A model generated the notes under the pieces. The model ran no database searches. It saw nothing but the letters and a program-made list of their open reading frames with translations, and was not told the origin of the DNA. A stretch of DNA of 64,000 nucleotides, taken from positions 1 to 64,000 of the forward strand of contig NZ_QTJY01000013.1 in NCBI RefSeq assembly GCF_003703975.1, given 5' to 3'. The DNA is from Larkinella soli. GTDB lineage: Bacteria > Bacteroidota > Bacteroidia > Cytophagales > Spirosomataceae. This document shows positions 26,582 through 37,536 of this stretch, in pieces; within the stretch, counting starts at the first letter, position 1; every line of letters starts with the position of its first letter. A program made the position numbers and the translations under genes.

Positions 26582-26986
26582 TTATTCGTGCAGGATTCCT
26601 TCCAGCCCCAGTTCCTGGATCGGAATCAGGTTCTGTTCGGTGATGCTATCCGGCACGAAGATAAACTTTTTGTCAAAAATCTGGTCACCAATAAAATAGC
26701 TTACCCAATATTCATTATTCAGGTGAAATACATCGGGCATGATGGTTTCAACGACCTGATGTTCACCGGGCTGAAGCTCGGCGAAATAGTGCCGCAGCGT
26801 CGAGGTTTTCTGCTGCACTTCTTCCTGAAAGCCGTACCCCTTCGAGGTGACGAAAACGTTCCGGATGGGCGCGTCGTTCTGATTGATCAGAAACACCTGC
26901 CAGTCATATTGATTTATCTCATTCAGTTTACGGGCAATTACGACCTGAACGCCCTCCACCGGTAAAAAAGCGATGTCTTTCTTCAT
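26582..26986 (-). CDS. Conserved hypothetical protein in the lipB-rnr operon
   Basis: The 134-residue acidic protein has no signal peptide or membrane helix. It contains a beta-rich core (VQVVIARKLNEINQYDWQVF, then APIRNVFVTSKGYGF) and PDVFHLNNEYWVSYFIGDQIFDKK (seen here only in part). No known domain is recognised. It starts 1 nt after lipB ends and stops 2 nt before the exonuclease gene, so it is part of that operon. Its order in the operon looks conserved in type, but I could not test this. Confidence 0.7.
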   Translation of the reverse strand: MKKDIAFLPVEGVQVVIARKLNEINQYDWQVFLINQNDAPIRNVFVTSKGYGFQEEVQQKTSTLRHYFAELQPGEHQVVETIMPDVFHLNNEYWVSYFIGDQIFDKKFIFVPDSITEQNLIPIQELGLEGILHE

Positions 26987-26987
26987 T

Positions 26988-27710
26988 TCAATGCTCTACC
27001 AACTCCATATCGAATAGCTCGGCCAGATGGCCCCGAAGGCGTCCGGACACTTCGGCGAGCGGCACCGCCCGGCCCAGTTCCAGGTGCATGGAGGTCACGG
27101 CCTTGTCCGCAATGCCGCAGGGAACGATATGATTAAAATAACTCAAATCCGTGTTGACGTTCAAGGCAAAACCGTGCATTGTTACCCAGCGGCTGGCTTT
27201 GACGCCCATGGCGCAGATTTTGCGCGGGTGCCGCTGCTCCCGGTGATCCAGCCAGACACCGGTCAGGCCTTCGATGCGACCGGCGTCCAGGCCGTAGCCG
27301 GCCAGCGTGCGGATGACGGCCTCCTCCAGCAGCCGCATATAGCGGTGAATGTCCGTGAAAAAGTTGTCCAGATCCAGAATCGGGTAGCCGACCAGCTGGC
27401 CGGGACCGTGGTAAGTGATATCCCCACCGCGGTTGATCTTGTAATACGTCGCCCCGATGGCGTCCAGAAAGGCTCCGTCGGCCAGCAGGTTCTCCTCTTT
27501 TCCGCTTTTCCCGAGCGTATATACAGGCGGATGTTCGCAGAACAGAAGGTAATTGGTGGTCAGTTGCTGCTCGGTGGCCGGCAGGTTGCGGTTGGCGATT
27601 TTGGTAGCGACAATGTCGGCCAGCAGTCGTTCCTGATACTCCCAGCCCTGCCGGTAATCGATCAGCCCCAACTCCTGAATCTGTACCTGTTTGTTACAGC
27701 GGGTATTCAT
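26988..27710 (-). CDS. lipB: Octanoyl-[acyl-carrier-protein] transferase
   Basis: LipB moves the octanoyl group from acyl carrier protein to lipoyl domains in the first step of lipoate synthesis. The 240-residue protein carries GGDITYHGPGQLVGYPI around 94-110 and the catalytic lysine region MGVKASRWVTMHGFALNV around 166-183. The Cys of the family's PCGI motif is in VPCGIAD. The protein is normal in length. It heads the operon ending with rnr. Confidence 0.93.
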   Translation of the reverse strand: MNTRCNKQVQIQELGLIDYRQGWEYQERLLADIVATKIANRNLPATEQQLTTNYLLFCEHPPVYTLGKSGKEENLLADGAFLDAIGATYYKINRGGDITYHGPGQLVGYPILDLDNFFTDIHRYMRLLEEAVIRTLAGYGLDAGRIEGLTGVWLDHREQRHPRKICAMGVKASRWVTMHGFALNVNTDLSYFNHIVPCGIADKAVTSMHLELGRAVPLAEVSGRLRGHLAELFDMELVEH

Positions 27711-27810
27711 TTTTCACGTAGGTCCGTAAAGAAAAAACACCAAAACCGCCCGCTTTCGTTCGCTTCCCGTACCTATCCCGGTATTTCTCCGTCTAAAAGC
27801 GAAAAAGCCG

Positions 27811-28164
27811 ATGGCGCAGCATAATGAAACGGGAAAGGAAGGCGAAGCGATCGCCGGGCGTTTCCTAGAGAACAAAGGGTATCGAATTCTGGAACGTAAT
27901 TTCCGGTACGGACATACCGAAATCGATCTGATCGCCCAGAAAGAAAAGCTCCTGCTTTTCGTAGAAGTAAAAACCCGAAGCGGCAACCGCTTCGGGCATC
28001 CGGAAGAATTCGTTTCCTCCGCCAAGGTCCGGCTGGTCATGAGAGCCGCCGAACACTATATTTTCGCCAAAGACTGGCCTCACGACGTCCGGTTCGACAT
28101 CGTGGCCGTTTTGACTACACCGAATGGTATAGAGGTCAGTCACATTGAAGATGCCTTCTACTGA
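27811..28164 (+). CDS. yraN: YraN family endonuclease-like protein (UPF0102)
   Basis: The 117-residue protein is a small restriction-endonuclease-fold protein of the YraN family. The conserved core is present: GKEGEAIAGRFLENKGY, then TEIDLIA and LLFVEVKTR, which together give the Glu, Asp and ExK residues of a PD-(D/E)XK site. The role is uncertain, and in some bacteria it is linked to DNA uptake or repair. It is divergent from lipB, about 100 nt away. Confidence 0.88.
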   Translation: MAQHNETGKEGEAIAGRFLENKGYRILERNFRYGHTEIDLIAQKEKLLLFVEVKTRSGNRFGHPEEFVSSAKVRLVMRAAEHYIFAKDWPHDVRFDIVAVLTTPNGIEVSHIEDAFY

Positions 28165-28186
28165 CCCAATCGGTTTGACCTCCGGA

Positions 28187-28663
28187 TCAATAAACCGGTT
28201 CCGGCTTTTCGGAAACGGCCTGAAGTTCCGGAAGGCGGATCCGGCCAAGAAGTTCCTCTTCCAGCAGGACGGCCCACTCGTTCAGGTAGGCCACCACATC
28301 GTCGCGGAGATTATGTTTCAGGAAGCGCTTTTCCAGCGGGAAGCGGGCCAAAACCCTGCGGTCGGACAACTTTTCGAGGTTTTTCAAATCCTCCAGCGAC
28401 AGGCCGGCGTGCAGCATTTCGCTGATCAGCATATCCATCGGCATCCGGCTGGTTGGGCAGTAATCAGCCACCTGTTCGTTCCAGTCGCCGTAACGCTCCA
28501 TGGCATAGGCATGAATCTGGTCTTTGGTCAGGCGGGTTAGTTCCTGGGCGAGGTTGCCGCAATTGCAGCCGCCCATGTGGCCCCATTGGTAAGGAGCTCC
28601 GTTTTTAAGTTTTCTGGCCGTCCTGCGCAGGGCTTCGATCAATTCAGGGGTCGGTCGTGCCAT
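28187..28663 (-). CDS. Conserved hypothetical protein
   Basis: The 158-residue protein is soluble and helical. Near the N terminus it has a Cys-Gly-rich turn, HMGGCNCGNLAQELT (residues about 29-43), and then MERYGDWNEQVADYCPTS (about 55-72). These cysteines could bind metal or form a fold nucleus, but no family is recognised. It converges with yraN (22 nt between the stops) and is divergent from the S41 peptidase gene. Confidence 0.68.
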   Translation of the reverse strand: MARPTPELIEALRRTARKLKNGAPYQWGHMGGCNCGNLAQELTRLTKDQIHAYAMERYGDWNEQVADYCPTSRMPMDMLISEMLHAGLSLEDLKNLEKLSDRRVLARFPLEKRFLKHNLRDDVVAYLNEWAVLLEEELLGRIRLPELQAVSEKPEPVY

Positions 28664-28710
28664 ATTTGTACAAAGTTTACGCTAATCTACTTAACGGCTT
28701 GTAAATCACT

Positions 28711-28740
28711 TTTGTTTCCGGCAAAAAAACGGTAGTTTCG
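28711..28740 (+). promoter_or_regulatory. Promoter of the S41 peptidase gene
   Basis: TTTG at 28711-28714 and TAGTTTCG at 28733-28740 are 18 nt apart and approximate the Bacteroidota -33/-7 promoter. The ATG lies 36 nt downstream. Confidence 0.45.
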
Positions 28741-28775
28741 AGTATAGTAAGTTATTAATTTTTCTGAAACGAAGT

Positions 28776-30305
28776 ATGCGTGTCCTCTGGCTGCTGATGG
28801 TACTGACCGTCAGCACGGTTTATTCGTTTCCAGCCAACCGGAGCAATACCTCCTACCGCCCCCGGATGTTCACGGTCGAGCAGTTGCAGCGGGACTTTTC
28901 CGTGCTGCGCAAAACGCTTGAAGAACGCCATCCGAGCCTCTACCGCTATACCTCCCGTGAAGAGATGAACCGCCGGTTTGAGGAAACCTACCGGCAGATC
29001 AATCATCCGATGACGGAAACCGATTTCCGGGAGCTGCTTCGCCCGCTCGTCGTTCTCATCCGCTGCGGCCATACCGACGTCCAGGAGTCCCGGTATTTGA
29101 GCCGGCAGGTTAAAAAGCCCCAGCCCGAATGGCTGCCCTTCGATATCATCATACAAAACGACCGACTGTTTATCGGACGAAACCGAAGTACCGACTCGTC
29201 CCTGATCTGCGGCACGGAGGTTCTGAAATTAGGGAATTACCCGGTTAAGGAAATTATTCAGGCCGCGCGCGACCGCTGGCCGTCGGACGGCTATAACCAG
29301 ACGTTCAAGAACTACTTTCTGGAGTTATATTATCTGGAGGAAACCTACTGGCGGCATTTCGAAGGCCGCTCGCCCTGGACGATCACCGTCCGCGATACCT
29401 CAGCCGCGTTCGAGCGGATCACGACCGTCCGGCGCCGGCCGCCCGGTGCCATTACCGAGGTTTCAGTGACGCCGACGCCCAGCCAGGCCCGGAAAGCCAG
29501 ACGGGGCCGTCAGAAGGCCGAAGCCTTTTTTGAGGACGACCCGAAACTTCAGCTGGTTCGCTCCCTGCACTTCCTGAACGGTGATTCCTCCGCGGCCGCG
29601 CTGATCATCAACAGCTTCGGCTACGAACGCTACGAATCCTTCCACCGGGAAGTCTTCGAAACCCTGGAGCGTCTGAAGGTGAAGGATCTGGTGATCGACC
29701 TGCGCCAGAATACCGGCGGCAATGCCGAGATCGGCTCGGATCTGATGTCGTATCTGATGGATTCCGACTTCCGGCAGGTCGACCGGGCGGAGTGCCGCGT
29801 GCGCCGACCCAACGCCTGCGCCTATTTCGACCGGAAGGAAAAGCGGATGCTGCGGCAGAATTTCCGGTTTATGAAGTCGGACGGCGGGCGCTACCAGTTC
29901 GGCAAGTCGAATGTGGGCTGGAACAAACCGGCCTCCCAGCATCGCTTCAACGGCCGTGTTTATATCCTGACCAGCGGCCGGACCTTCTCGGCGGCCTCCA
30001 TCTTCACGGCCAGCCTGAAGGCACAGCGGCCCGTCACAATCATCGGGCAGGAAACCGGGGGCGGTGAGGCCGGCTGCAACGGCGGTATCATCCAGACGCT
30101 GACGCTGCCCGAAACCCGCATCCGGGTGCGGTTCCCGGTTTTCTGGATCGCCACGGCCAGCCGGAACCCCGACCGGGGCCGGGGCGTCATGCCGGATTAC
30201 ACCATCGAATACAGCATCACCGACCGCATCAAGCAGCGAGACCGGGACATGGAAAAAGCGTTGCTGTTAATTCAGGAAGGCAAACAGAAGATGACGGCGC
30301 GCTAA
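28776..30305 (+). CDS. Exported S41 family peptidase
   Basis: The 509-residue protein has a signal peptide (MRVLWLLMVLTVSTVYS) and a C-terminal S41 (tail-specific protease-like) catalytic domain. DLVIDLRQNTGGNAEIG at about 307-323 is the substrate-loop region. SGRTFSAAS near residue 400 holds the probable nucleophile, followed by TIIGQETGGGEAG. The place where CtpA-type enzymes have a catalytic Lys is Gly here, as in other Bacteroidota S41 relatives with a GGG segment, so its mechanism may differ. No PDZ domain is recognised between the signal and catalytic regions. Confidence 0.82.
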   Translation: MRVLWLLMVLTVSTVYSFPANRSNTSYRPRMFTVEQLQRDFSVLRKTLEERHPSLYRYTSREEMNRRFEETYRQINHPMTETDFRELLRPLVVLIRCGHTDVQESRYLSRQVKKPQPEWLPFDIIIQNDRLFIGRNRSTDSSLICGTEVLKLGNYPVKEIIQAARDRWPSDGYNQTFKNYFLELYYLEETYWRHFEGRSPWTITVRDTSAAFERITTVRRRPPGAITEVSVTPTPSQARKARRGRQKAEAFFEDDPKLQLVRSLHFLNGDSSAAALIINSFGYERYESFHREVFETLERLKVKDLVIDLRQNTGGNAEIGSDLMSYLMDSDFRQVDRAECRVRRPNACAYFDRKEKRMLRQNFRFMKSDGGRYQFGKSNVGWNKPASQHRFNGRVYILTSGRTFSAASIFTASLKAQRPVTIIGQETGGGEAGCNGGIIQTLTLPETRIRVRFPVFWIATASRNPDRGRGVMPDYTIEYSITDRIKQRDRDMEKALLLIQEGKQKMTAR

Positions 30306-30329
30306 GCCATCCGAAAACAAAAACACAAA

Positions 30330-30359
30330 AAAAGGCAAGCCCGGATGGGTTTGCCTTTT
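30330..30359. terminator. Terminator between S41 peptidase and atpC genes
   Basis: A 13-bp stem with one G-U pair (30330-30342 and 30347-30359) and a GGAT loop has an A run before and a T run after it. It lies between convergent genes and probably serves both. Confidence 0.85.
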
Positions 30360-30384
30360 CATTTGCCTGATGGATGGACGGATG

Positions 30385-30633
30385 TCAGGCGGCAATAACG
30401 GCCTCGGCCAATACCAGCACCCGGTTGTTCAGCACTTCAACGACGCCCCCGTCGACGGTAAACGTCTCGGTGCCGGAGCCGGTGGCGATCGTAACCGGTC
30501 CGCGGGCCAGCGTGCTGACCAGCGGGGCGTGATCGTTCAGAACCTGAAACTGGCCCTCGCTGCCCGGAAACGTAACCGACGTAGCCTCTCCGGTAAAGAC
30601 CTTCCGGTCAGGAGTAATGATTTCGAGATGCAT
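30385..30633 (-). CDS. atpC: F1Fo ATP synthase epsilon subunit, short form
   Basis: The 82-residue protein is the N-terminal beta-sandwich of the epsilon subunit (MHLEIITPDRKVFTGEA, then GSEGQFQVLNDHAPLVS). The C-terminal helical hairpin found in longer epsilon subunits is absent, which is usual in Bacteroidota. It lies 61 nt downstream of atpD and is cotranscribed with it. Confidence 0.93.
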   Translation of the reverse strand: MHLEIITPDRKVFTGEATSVTFPGSEGQFQVLNDHAPLVSTLARGPVTIATGSGTETFTVDGGVVEVLNNRVLVLAEAVIAA

Positions 30634-30694
30634 ATTTATATAGAGTTGGGGAGCTTTGGAAAGAGATATTCAAATACCTCTTTCCAAACTCTTC

Positions 30695-32292
<1,598 letters not shown>

Positions 32293-32494
32293 GTTGCCTT
32301 TTAAGCTATTTTTAACTTTTCCGCTCCGGAACCGTTTTTGTTCCAACAGGTTTTGTATCAGGCTTCCGGCTCCCGGCGAGACCAAGAATTGCACAAAACG
32401 CAGAAGGAAGGCTCACTTCGCACTATAATCCCGTTTGGAACGTTGGTATCTTGTTATCGCGGACCGGTCATTCGGTCCGGCCGTTTTCTTCCTT

Positions 32495-35400
32495 ATGCTT
32501 TTTTTCTGGAAAAACTGGAATACCGCCCACCGGACCGTCTACTGGACGGGTCTGGTGCTGTTTTTAGCCGCCGTCACCGGTATGATCCGGGCATGGAGCC
32601 TCGGGCTGCGGAACGTCGTTCGCTGGGACGTTCTGAGTGAGCTGATCGACCTGCCCGCATCCATCGATACCTTTACCGACGGCCTGTTTGATTTTCCGGT
32701 CACGGGCAAAGCGTACGTGATCACCGAACAGTTCGTAGCCTCGGCGATGCAGACCAATCTGCCGGCGGCCAAACTGGTCACGATGGGCGTCTGCCTCGGG
32801 CTGGTGTTCATCCTGTCGGCCGTGACCCGGTTTCCGCGGGTGCCTTACCTGATCGCCATGACAGTGCTGATCGTGCTGTCGGCCACTTTCCGGCTTGAAA
32901 TTCTTCAGTTTCCGGGCTGGTTCGGCTCCGCCTTCGGCGGCCGGCTGCCCTTCCTGTCGGTGGTGCTGGTGTTTGGGATCGTGAGTTATTACTTTCATGC
33001 CTTCAAACCGGAACTTTCCCTGCCGGTCCGGCTGCTCGTCCATCTCACCCTGGCGCTGGGTTTCTGGCTGCTTTTCAGCCGGCTGGCCGGGCAGCCGCTG
33101 CCGGCGCTGGCTTTTGTCGGTTACGCCATGCCCGGCCTGCTGCTGATTTCGGTGGGTTTCATCTTCTGGATTTCCACTGAAATCATTGCCGCCCTGGTAT
33201 ACATCACGTCGGTGGCCCGCCCAGGCCGCACCGACAGCCAGGCCCGGCCGCTGGGCTTAGGCAACTTTTTATTCATCAGCGGCTTATACCTGGCGAACCT
33301 GGTTTTGATCTGGCTGAGCAATACCAGAACCATCGATTGGAATCCGATCATCGTCAGCCCGTTTATCCTGTTTCTGATTTCCCTCGTGCTGGGCATCTGG
33401 GGCTTCGGGCAGCAGCTGCGTCAGAACGAAGGCTCCCCATCCTTTCGGGATTCCGGGGCGATTCTTTACTTGGGCCTCGCGCTGATTACGCTGCTGACGC
33501 TCACCTACGCCTTTGCTTCGGCCAATGATCCGCTGGTCGAAGCGCTGGAAGACACCATCGTGTACACCCACCTGGGCGTCGGGCTGATGTTCGTCGTGTA
33601 TGTGATTGCCAATTTCCTGCCCCTATACCGACAGGGATTGCCGGTTTACCGGGTCCTGTATAAGCCGCTGAGATTCTCGCTGCTGCAAACCCGCCTTCTG
33701 GCGGTTATGGCCGTCGGCGTACTGCTTTCGACTCAGAATTTCTTTCCCTTCGATCAGGCGGTGGCCGGTTACTTCAACAACCTGGGCGACCTGCATGCGG
33801 CTACGGGCGAGAACCGTGTCGCCGAGCAATATTACCGGCTGGCCCTCAAAAGCGAGTTTCAAAACCATAAGTCCAACTACGCACTGGCTTCGCTGGCGCT
33901 GACGCAGGGCGACAAGGTAACGGCTACCTACTATTTTCAGCGGGCTTTGCTCAAGCAGCCCTCTCCGCAGGCCTACGCCGGGCTGACGTCGGTGCTGCTG
34001 GAAGACAACCTGTTCTTCGAGGCCGTCAAGATGCTTCAGCAGGGCATCCGGGCCTTCCCGAAAAGCGGAGAGCTGCAAAACAACCTCGGGTATCTGTACG
34101 CCAAAACCAGTGTCGCCGACTCGGCCTACTATTATTTAGCCGCATCGACGGGCAACACGGCCCGCGAAGAAGTCCCGCAGACCAACCTGCTGGCCTTCTG
34201 GGTTCGCAACCCACGCCTTCTCTCGCTCGACTCCCTGTCCAGAGCGACGGAAGCCGGTGACTATGAGCCGTTCGAAGCCAACCGCACGGCGCTGGCGATG
34301 CTCCGGAACGAACCCGACAGCGCCCTAACCGACTACCGGCCCGACTGGCTCGGCGAGCCGCTGACCGACGAAGGCCTGAGCGTCGGGAGGTTTGCGCATC
34401 TGTATAACTACGCCGTCCGGAACCGGACCTCCGATACCACCCTGCTGAGCCTGCTGCTGCGGATGGAACAGAACCCCGCCAATCAGGACTTCACCGACGA
34501 TCTGACCTTTGCGCGGGCCGCCGGACAGTATTATACCGGCCATAAACGGACGGCCTTCGAACTCACCGACCAGCTGGGCCGCGATAACGAGCGCACCGGG
34601 GCGTTTTACAACAGCGTTACCGGCTTCTGGATGATGGATCAGGGCCTTTATCGGAAAGCCGCCGAAATTTTCGGCCGGAATACCGACACTCTCTCGACCT
34701 ATTATCAGGCACTGGCGCTGACCAAGGCCGGCGATCCGCTGCTGGCACAGTCCCTCTGGGAGGTGGCCGGTCATAACGATCCCGCCCTCCAGACGCTCGT
34801 TCGGGTGCTGTATGGGGAAAAAGAACCTGCGACTGATCTGGAAAGGGCCTTTTCGCTCTGCTACGACGGCTCGCTCCCCGAGTCCCGGCAGGTGGCGCTG
34901 TTTCAGGGCATCCGCGACGACAACCTGAAGACGATAGCGGCCTGCACGCTGGCAAGACGTAATCTGTCCGAAAAACAAACCGCTGCCGCCAAAAGCTGGT
35001 ATGAAAGAACCCCGCAGGAAGCCCGGCTGACGCCTTATGCCCAATCCCTGCTGACGGTGACCTACCTGCGTCTGCGCAATGCCCAGGGAGAATTCGACCG
35101 GACGATTGCGGACGCCCGGCAGGCGGTCATTCCCCGGTTTCAGGCCGAGAAGGATTTTATCGTCGCGCAGGCCTATCAGGCCGGACGGCAGGCGGCCGCG
35201 GCTCGGCAGCATTACGCCCGGGCCCTCGGCCGGGCGCCGTTCAACGCCGAGGTGGTGGTGGCCGCAGCGGAGTTTGAACGGCAGTCCCGCCAGACGGAAA
35301 AGGCTTATAACCTGGTGCTGAATGCCTTACCGCTGAATGATACGGACCCCGCACTGCTGAAGGCCTACACGCTGCTTTGTCTGGAGATGAGCCTGACCGA

Positions 35401-35524
35401 TTACGCTCAGGACGGCCTGGCACGGCTTCGGGTTCTCACCTCGCCCACCGATTATCAGGCATTTCTGGTGAGCTATCAGGCCAAACGATCGCTGATTGAA
35501 AAACAGCGGGAGGCTTTTCAATAA
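32495..35524 (+). CDS. Large membrane protein with C-terminal TPR domain
   Basis: The 1009-residue protein has roughly ten membrane helices in its first 410 residues, with a GLVFILSAVTRF-type core and a final LLQTRLLAVMAVGVLL. From about 425 onward it is a long run of TPR-like helices, for example AEQYYRLALKSEF and YYFQRALLKQPSPQAYAGL. No transport or enzyme motif is seen. The frame is open to a TTG at 32435 that would add 20 residues; the ATG at 32495 was chosen because the hydrophobic core follows directly. A scaffold or assembly role is likely, but its partner is unknown. Confidence 0.75.
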   Translation: MLFFWKNWNTAHRTVYWTGLVLFLAAVTGMIRAWSLGLRNVVRWDVLSELIDLPASIDTFTDGLFDFPVTGKAYVITEQFVASAMQTNLPAAKLVTMGVCLGLVFILSAVTRFPRVPYLIAMTVLIVLSATFRLEILQFPGWFGSAFGGRLPFLSVVLVFGIVSYYFHAFKPELSLPVRLLVHLTLALGFWLLFSRLAGQPLPALAFVGYAMPGLLLISVGFIFWISTEIIAALVYITSVARPGRTDSQARPLGLGNFLFISGLYLANLVLIWLSNTRTIDWNPIIVSPFILFLISLVLGIWGFGQQLRQNEGSPSFRDSGAILYLGLALITLLTLTYAFASANDPLVEALEDTIVYTHLGVGLMFVVYVIANFLPLYRQGLPVYRVLYKPLRFSLLQTRLLAVMAVGVLLSTQNFFPFDQAVAGYFNNLGDLHAATGENRVAEQYYRLALKSEFQNHKSNYALASLALTQGDKVTATYYFQRALLKQPSPQAYAGLTSVLLEDNLFFEAVKMLQQGIRAFPKSGELQNNLGYLYAKTSVADSAYYYLAASTGNTAREEVPQTNLLAFWVRNPRLLSLDSLSRATEAGDYEPFEANRTALAMLRNEPDSALTDYRPDWLGEPLTDEGLSVGRFAHLYNYAVRNRTSDTTLLSLLLRMEQNPANQDFTDDLTFARAAGQYYTGHKRTAFELTDQLGRDNERTGAFYNSVTGFWMMDQGLYRKAAEIFGRNTDTLSTYYQALALTKAGDPLLAQSLWEVAGHNDPALQTLVRVLYGEKEPATDLERAFSLCYDGSLPESRQVALFQGIRDDNLKTIAACTLARRNLSEKQTAAAKSWYERTPQEARLTPYAQSLLTVTYLRLRNAQGEFDRTIADARQAVIPRFQAEKDFIVAQAYQAGRQAAAARQHYARALGRAPFNAEVVVAAAEFERQSRQTEKAYNLVLNALPLNDTDPALLKAYTLLCLEMSLTDYAQDGLARLRVLTSPTDYQAFLVSYQAKRSLIEKQREAFQ

Positions 35525-35558
35525 ATTAATTAAGTTTAGGGAGTTGTTCTTTACAGAT

Positions 35559-36062
35559 ATGGAAAAGCAACTTCATTGGGTTAAGGAAGTATTCAGCCGG
35601 GATGTGGTCATCATGGACGGCACCCGGGTGGTGGGCGGAATGCACCGCGACCTGCTGTCGTGGGACATGGATGCCTACCTGAACGAAGCCCGCATTCGAT
35701 TCGATGTAAAAGGGTTTCTGGTCCATTCGGTCAACATTCACGATAAAAATGCCGGCGATGCCACCATCGGACGGATCGAGTTCAACTGGTTCAGAAGTGC
35801 GGTCGTTTCGCTGGGACCGGGCGAAATCTACACCTGGAAACGGGAAAATTTCATGATGAACGAATGGAGCCTGCTGGCGGAGAACGCCGATCCGGAAGCC
35901 GGGAATGAAATCGTTCATTATAACCGGATCCGGACGTTTTTTCCCGATGAGGGCGACATCGAACTGGTTCGGGACACGCCCAATGCCGAAATTCTGATTC
36001 TTACCGGATTGTTCGTCCGCAATTATTTCCTGCGCAAACGAAAAATTGCGGCCGCGAGTTAA
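35559..36062 (+). CDS. Hypothetical cytoplasmic protein
   Basis: The 167-residue acidic protein has no signal or membrane helix and no known domain. The middle is beta-rich ([20 protein letters not shown], then [19 protein letters not shown] in part), and the C terminus ends in a basic helix ([14 protein letters not shown]). An upstream ATG at 35496 would overlap the previous gene, so ATG 35559 was preferred. It follows the TPR membrane-protein gene by 34 nt. Confidence 0.6.
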   Translation: MEKQLHWVKEVFSRDVVIMDGTRVVGGMHRDLLSWDMDAYLNEARIRFDVKGFLVHSVNIHDKNAGDATIGRIEFNWFRSAVVSLGPGEIYTWKRENFMMNEWSLLAENADPEAGNEIVHYNRIRTFFPDEGDIELVRDTPNAEILILTGLFVRNYFLRKRKIAAAS

Positions 36063-36127
36063 CCCTACACAACGGTGTTCCGGCCGAAATCCGGTTCCGG
36101 AATGACCGTACCGTCGACCAGATACTT

Positions 36128-36856
36128 ATGAACATTATCGAAACCCGTGATATTTCGAAACGTTATGTGATGGGAAGTGAGGTCATCGAAGCCCTGAAAT
36201 CGGTGACCATTTCCGTTCGGAAAGGAGAATACGTGGCCTTCATGGGACCTTCCGGTTCCGGCAAATCCACGCTCATGAACATCGTCGGCTGTCTGGATAC
36301 GCCGACTTCCGGAACTTATATCCTGAACGGGCAGGACGTCAGCAACATGAGCGAGAACGCCCTGGCCGAAGTACGGAATAAGGAGATCGGCTTCGTTTTC
36401 CAGACGTTCAACCTTCTGCCCCGGCAGACCTCCCTCGAAAATGTGGCTCTGCCGCTGATTTATGCCGGTTTCAGTAAAGCCGACCGGATCGAAAAGGCCA
36501 TGATCGCCCTGAAAAACGTGGGCCTGGAGAATCGGGCCGGCCACAAGCCCAACGAATTGTCCGGCGGTCAGCGGCAACGGGTGGCGGTGGCCCGGGCGCT
36601 GGTCAACGACCCGAGCATTCTGCTGGCCGACGAACCGACCGGGAACCTCGATACCAAGACCTCCTACGAAATCATGGACCTGTTCGACCAGATCCACAGC
36701 AAGGGGAATACGGTTATCATGGTGACGCACGAAGAGGACATTGCCGAATACGCCCACCGCATCGTCCGGCTCCGCGACGGTCTGGTCGAGACGGACCGGG
36801 TCAATGCCAACATCCGGAAAGCCAGAACATTCATGCAAACGGCGGAAGAACATTGA
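36128..36856 (+). CDS. ABC transporter ATP-binding protein (LolD/MacB-like)
   Basis: The 242-residue ATPase has Walker [10 protein letters not shown] (about 41-49), signature [15 protein letters not shown], Walker [12 protein letters not shown] and the switch His in VTHEED. The size and the [10 protein letters not shown] block place it in the LolD/MacB group that energises lipoprotein or macrolide export. No permease gene is adjacent in the window, so its membrane partner must be elsewhere. The TGA overlaps the start codon of the next gene in TTGA. Confidence 0.9.
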   Translation: MNIIETRDISKRYVMGSEVIEALKSVTISVRKGEYVAFMGPSGSGKSTLMNIVGCLDTPTSGTYILNGQDVSNMSENALAEVRNKEIGFVFQTFNLLPRQTSLENVALPLIYAGFSKADRIEKAMIALKNVGLENRAGHKPNELSGGQRQRVAVARALVNDPSILLADEPTGNLDTKTSYEIMDLFDQIHSKGNTVIMVTHEEDIAEYAHRIVRLRDGLVETDRVNANIRKARTFMQTAEEH

Positions 36857-37530
36857 GGTTCTGGGTCTTCCTCTTTCTGTTCGCCTGTACGGATTCAGGG
36901 AAAAACCCTTCCATGACGCCATCCCAGCCCTTTACCAATACCTACCTCGCTCTCGGGGATTCCTATACCATCGGGGAGAGCGTCGCGGCCTCCGACCGCT
37001 GGAGCGTTCAGATGGCCGGACTGCTTCGCCGGGAAGGCGTCAGCGTGGCCGACCCGGAAATCATCGCCCGTACGGGCTGGACGACCGACGAGCTGCAGGC
37101 CGGCATCCGCCAAAGCGGGGTGCGCGGCCCCTTCGGTGTCGTCTCGCTCCTGATCGGCGTCAACAATCAGTTCCGGGGCCAGTCGCCGGAAAAATACCGC
37201 ACCGAGTTCAGGGAACTGCTTCAGACCGCCACGCAGTTCGCGGACGAAAAACCGGGCCGGGTTTTTGTGCTTTCCATTCCCGATTGGGGCGTCAGCCCCT
37301 ACGCCAGGACCTTTGATCGCGGGAAGATTGCCCGGGAAATCGATACGTTCAACGCCGTCGCCAAAGAGGAATGCGGCAAAGCCGGGGTGGCTTTCATCGA
37401 TATTACCCCGCTTTCCCGCCAGGCCGCCGGCGACCCGTCCCAGATTGCCGAAGACGGGCTGCACTTTTCGGGGAAACAATACCGCCTGTGGGCCGAAAAG
37501 GCCCTGCCGGTCGTGAAGAAAATGTTTTAA
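36853..37530 (+). CDS. SGNH/GDSL hydrolase lipoprotein
   Basis: From the TTG at 36853 the 225-residue protein has a short hydrophobic segment ending in the lipobox LFAC (Cys12), so it is a lipoprotein, and the TTG start is preferred over an ATG at 36913 that would lose the signal. The SGNH esterase set is present: GDSYTIGE (35-42) with the nucleophile Ser37, GVNNQFRG with the Asn and Gly, and [10 protein letters not shown] with the Asp and His. The TTGA overlap couples it to the ABC ATPase gene. It is an exported hydrolase of esters or acetyl groups, substrate unknown. Confidence 0.82.
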   Translation: MRFWVFLFLFACTDSGKNPSMTPSQPFTNTYLALGDSYTIGESVAASDRWSVQMAGLLRREGVSVADPEIIARTGWTTDELQAGIRQSGVRGPFGVVSLLIGVNNQFRGQSPEKYRTEFRELLQTATQFADEKPGRVFVLSIPDWGVSPYARTFDRGKIAREIDTFNAVAKEECGKAGVAFIDITPLSRQAAGDPSQIAEDGLHFSGKQYRLWAEKALPVVKKMF

Positions 37531-37536
37531 CGGAGA

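Noticed and set aside
28776-30305. Calling the S41 peptidase inactive because the CtpA-type lysine is absent
   Set aside because: Other Bacteroidota S41 relatives have the same GGG segment, so the difference is more likely a subfamily feature than a loss.
32456-32485. Hairpin GGACCG/CGGTCC before the TPR membrane-protein gene
   Set aside because: It is only a 6-bp stem and lies inside a possible N-terminal extension of the gene. The following T-containing stretch is weak, so I did not call a terminator.
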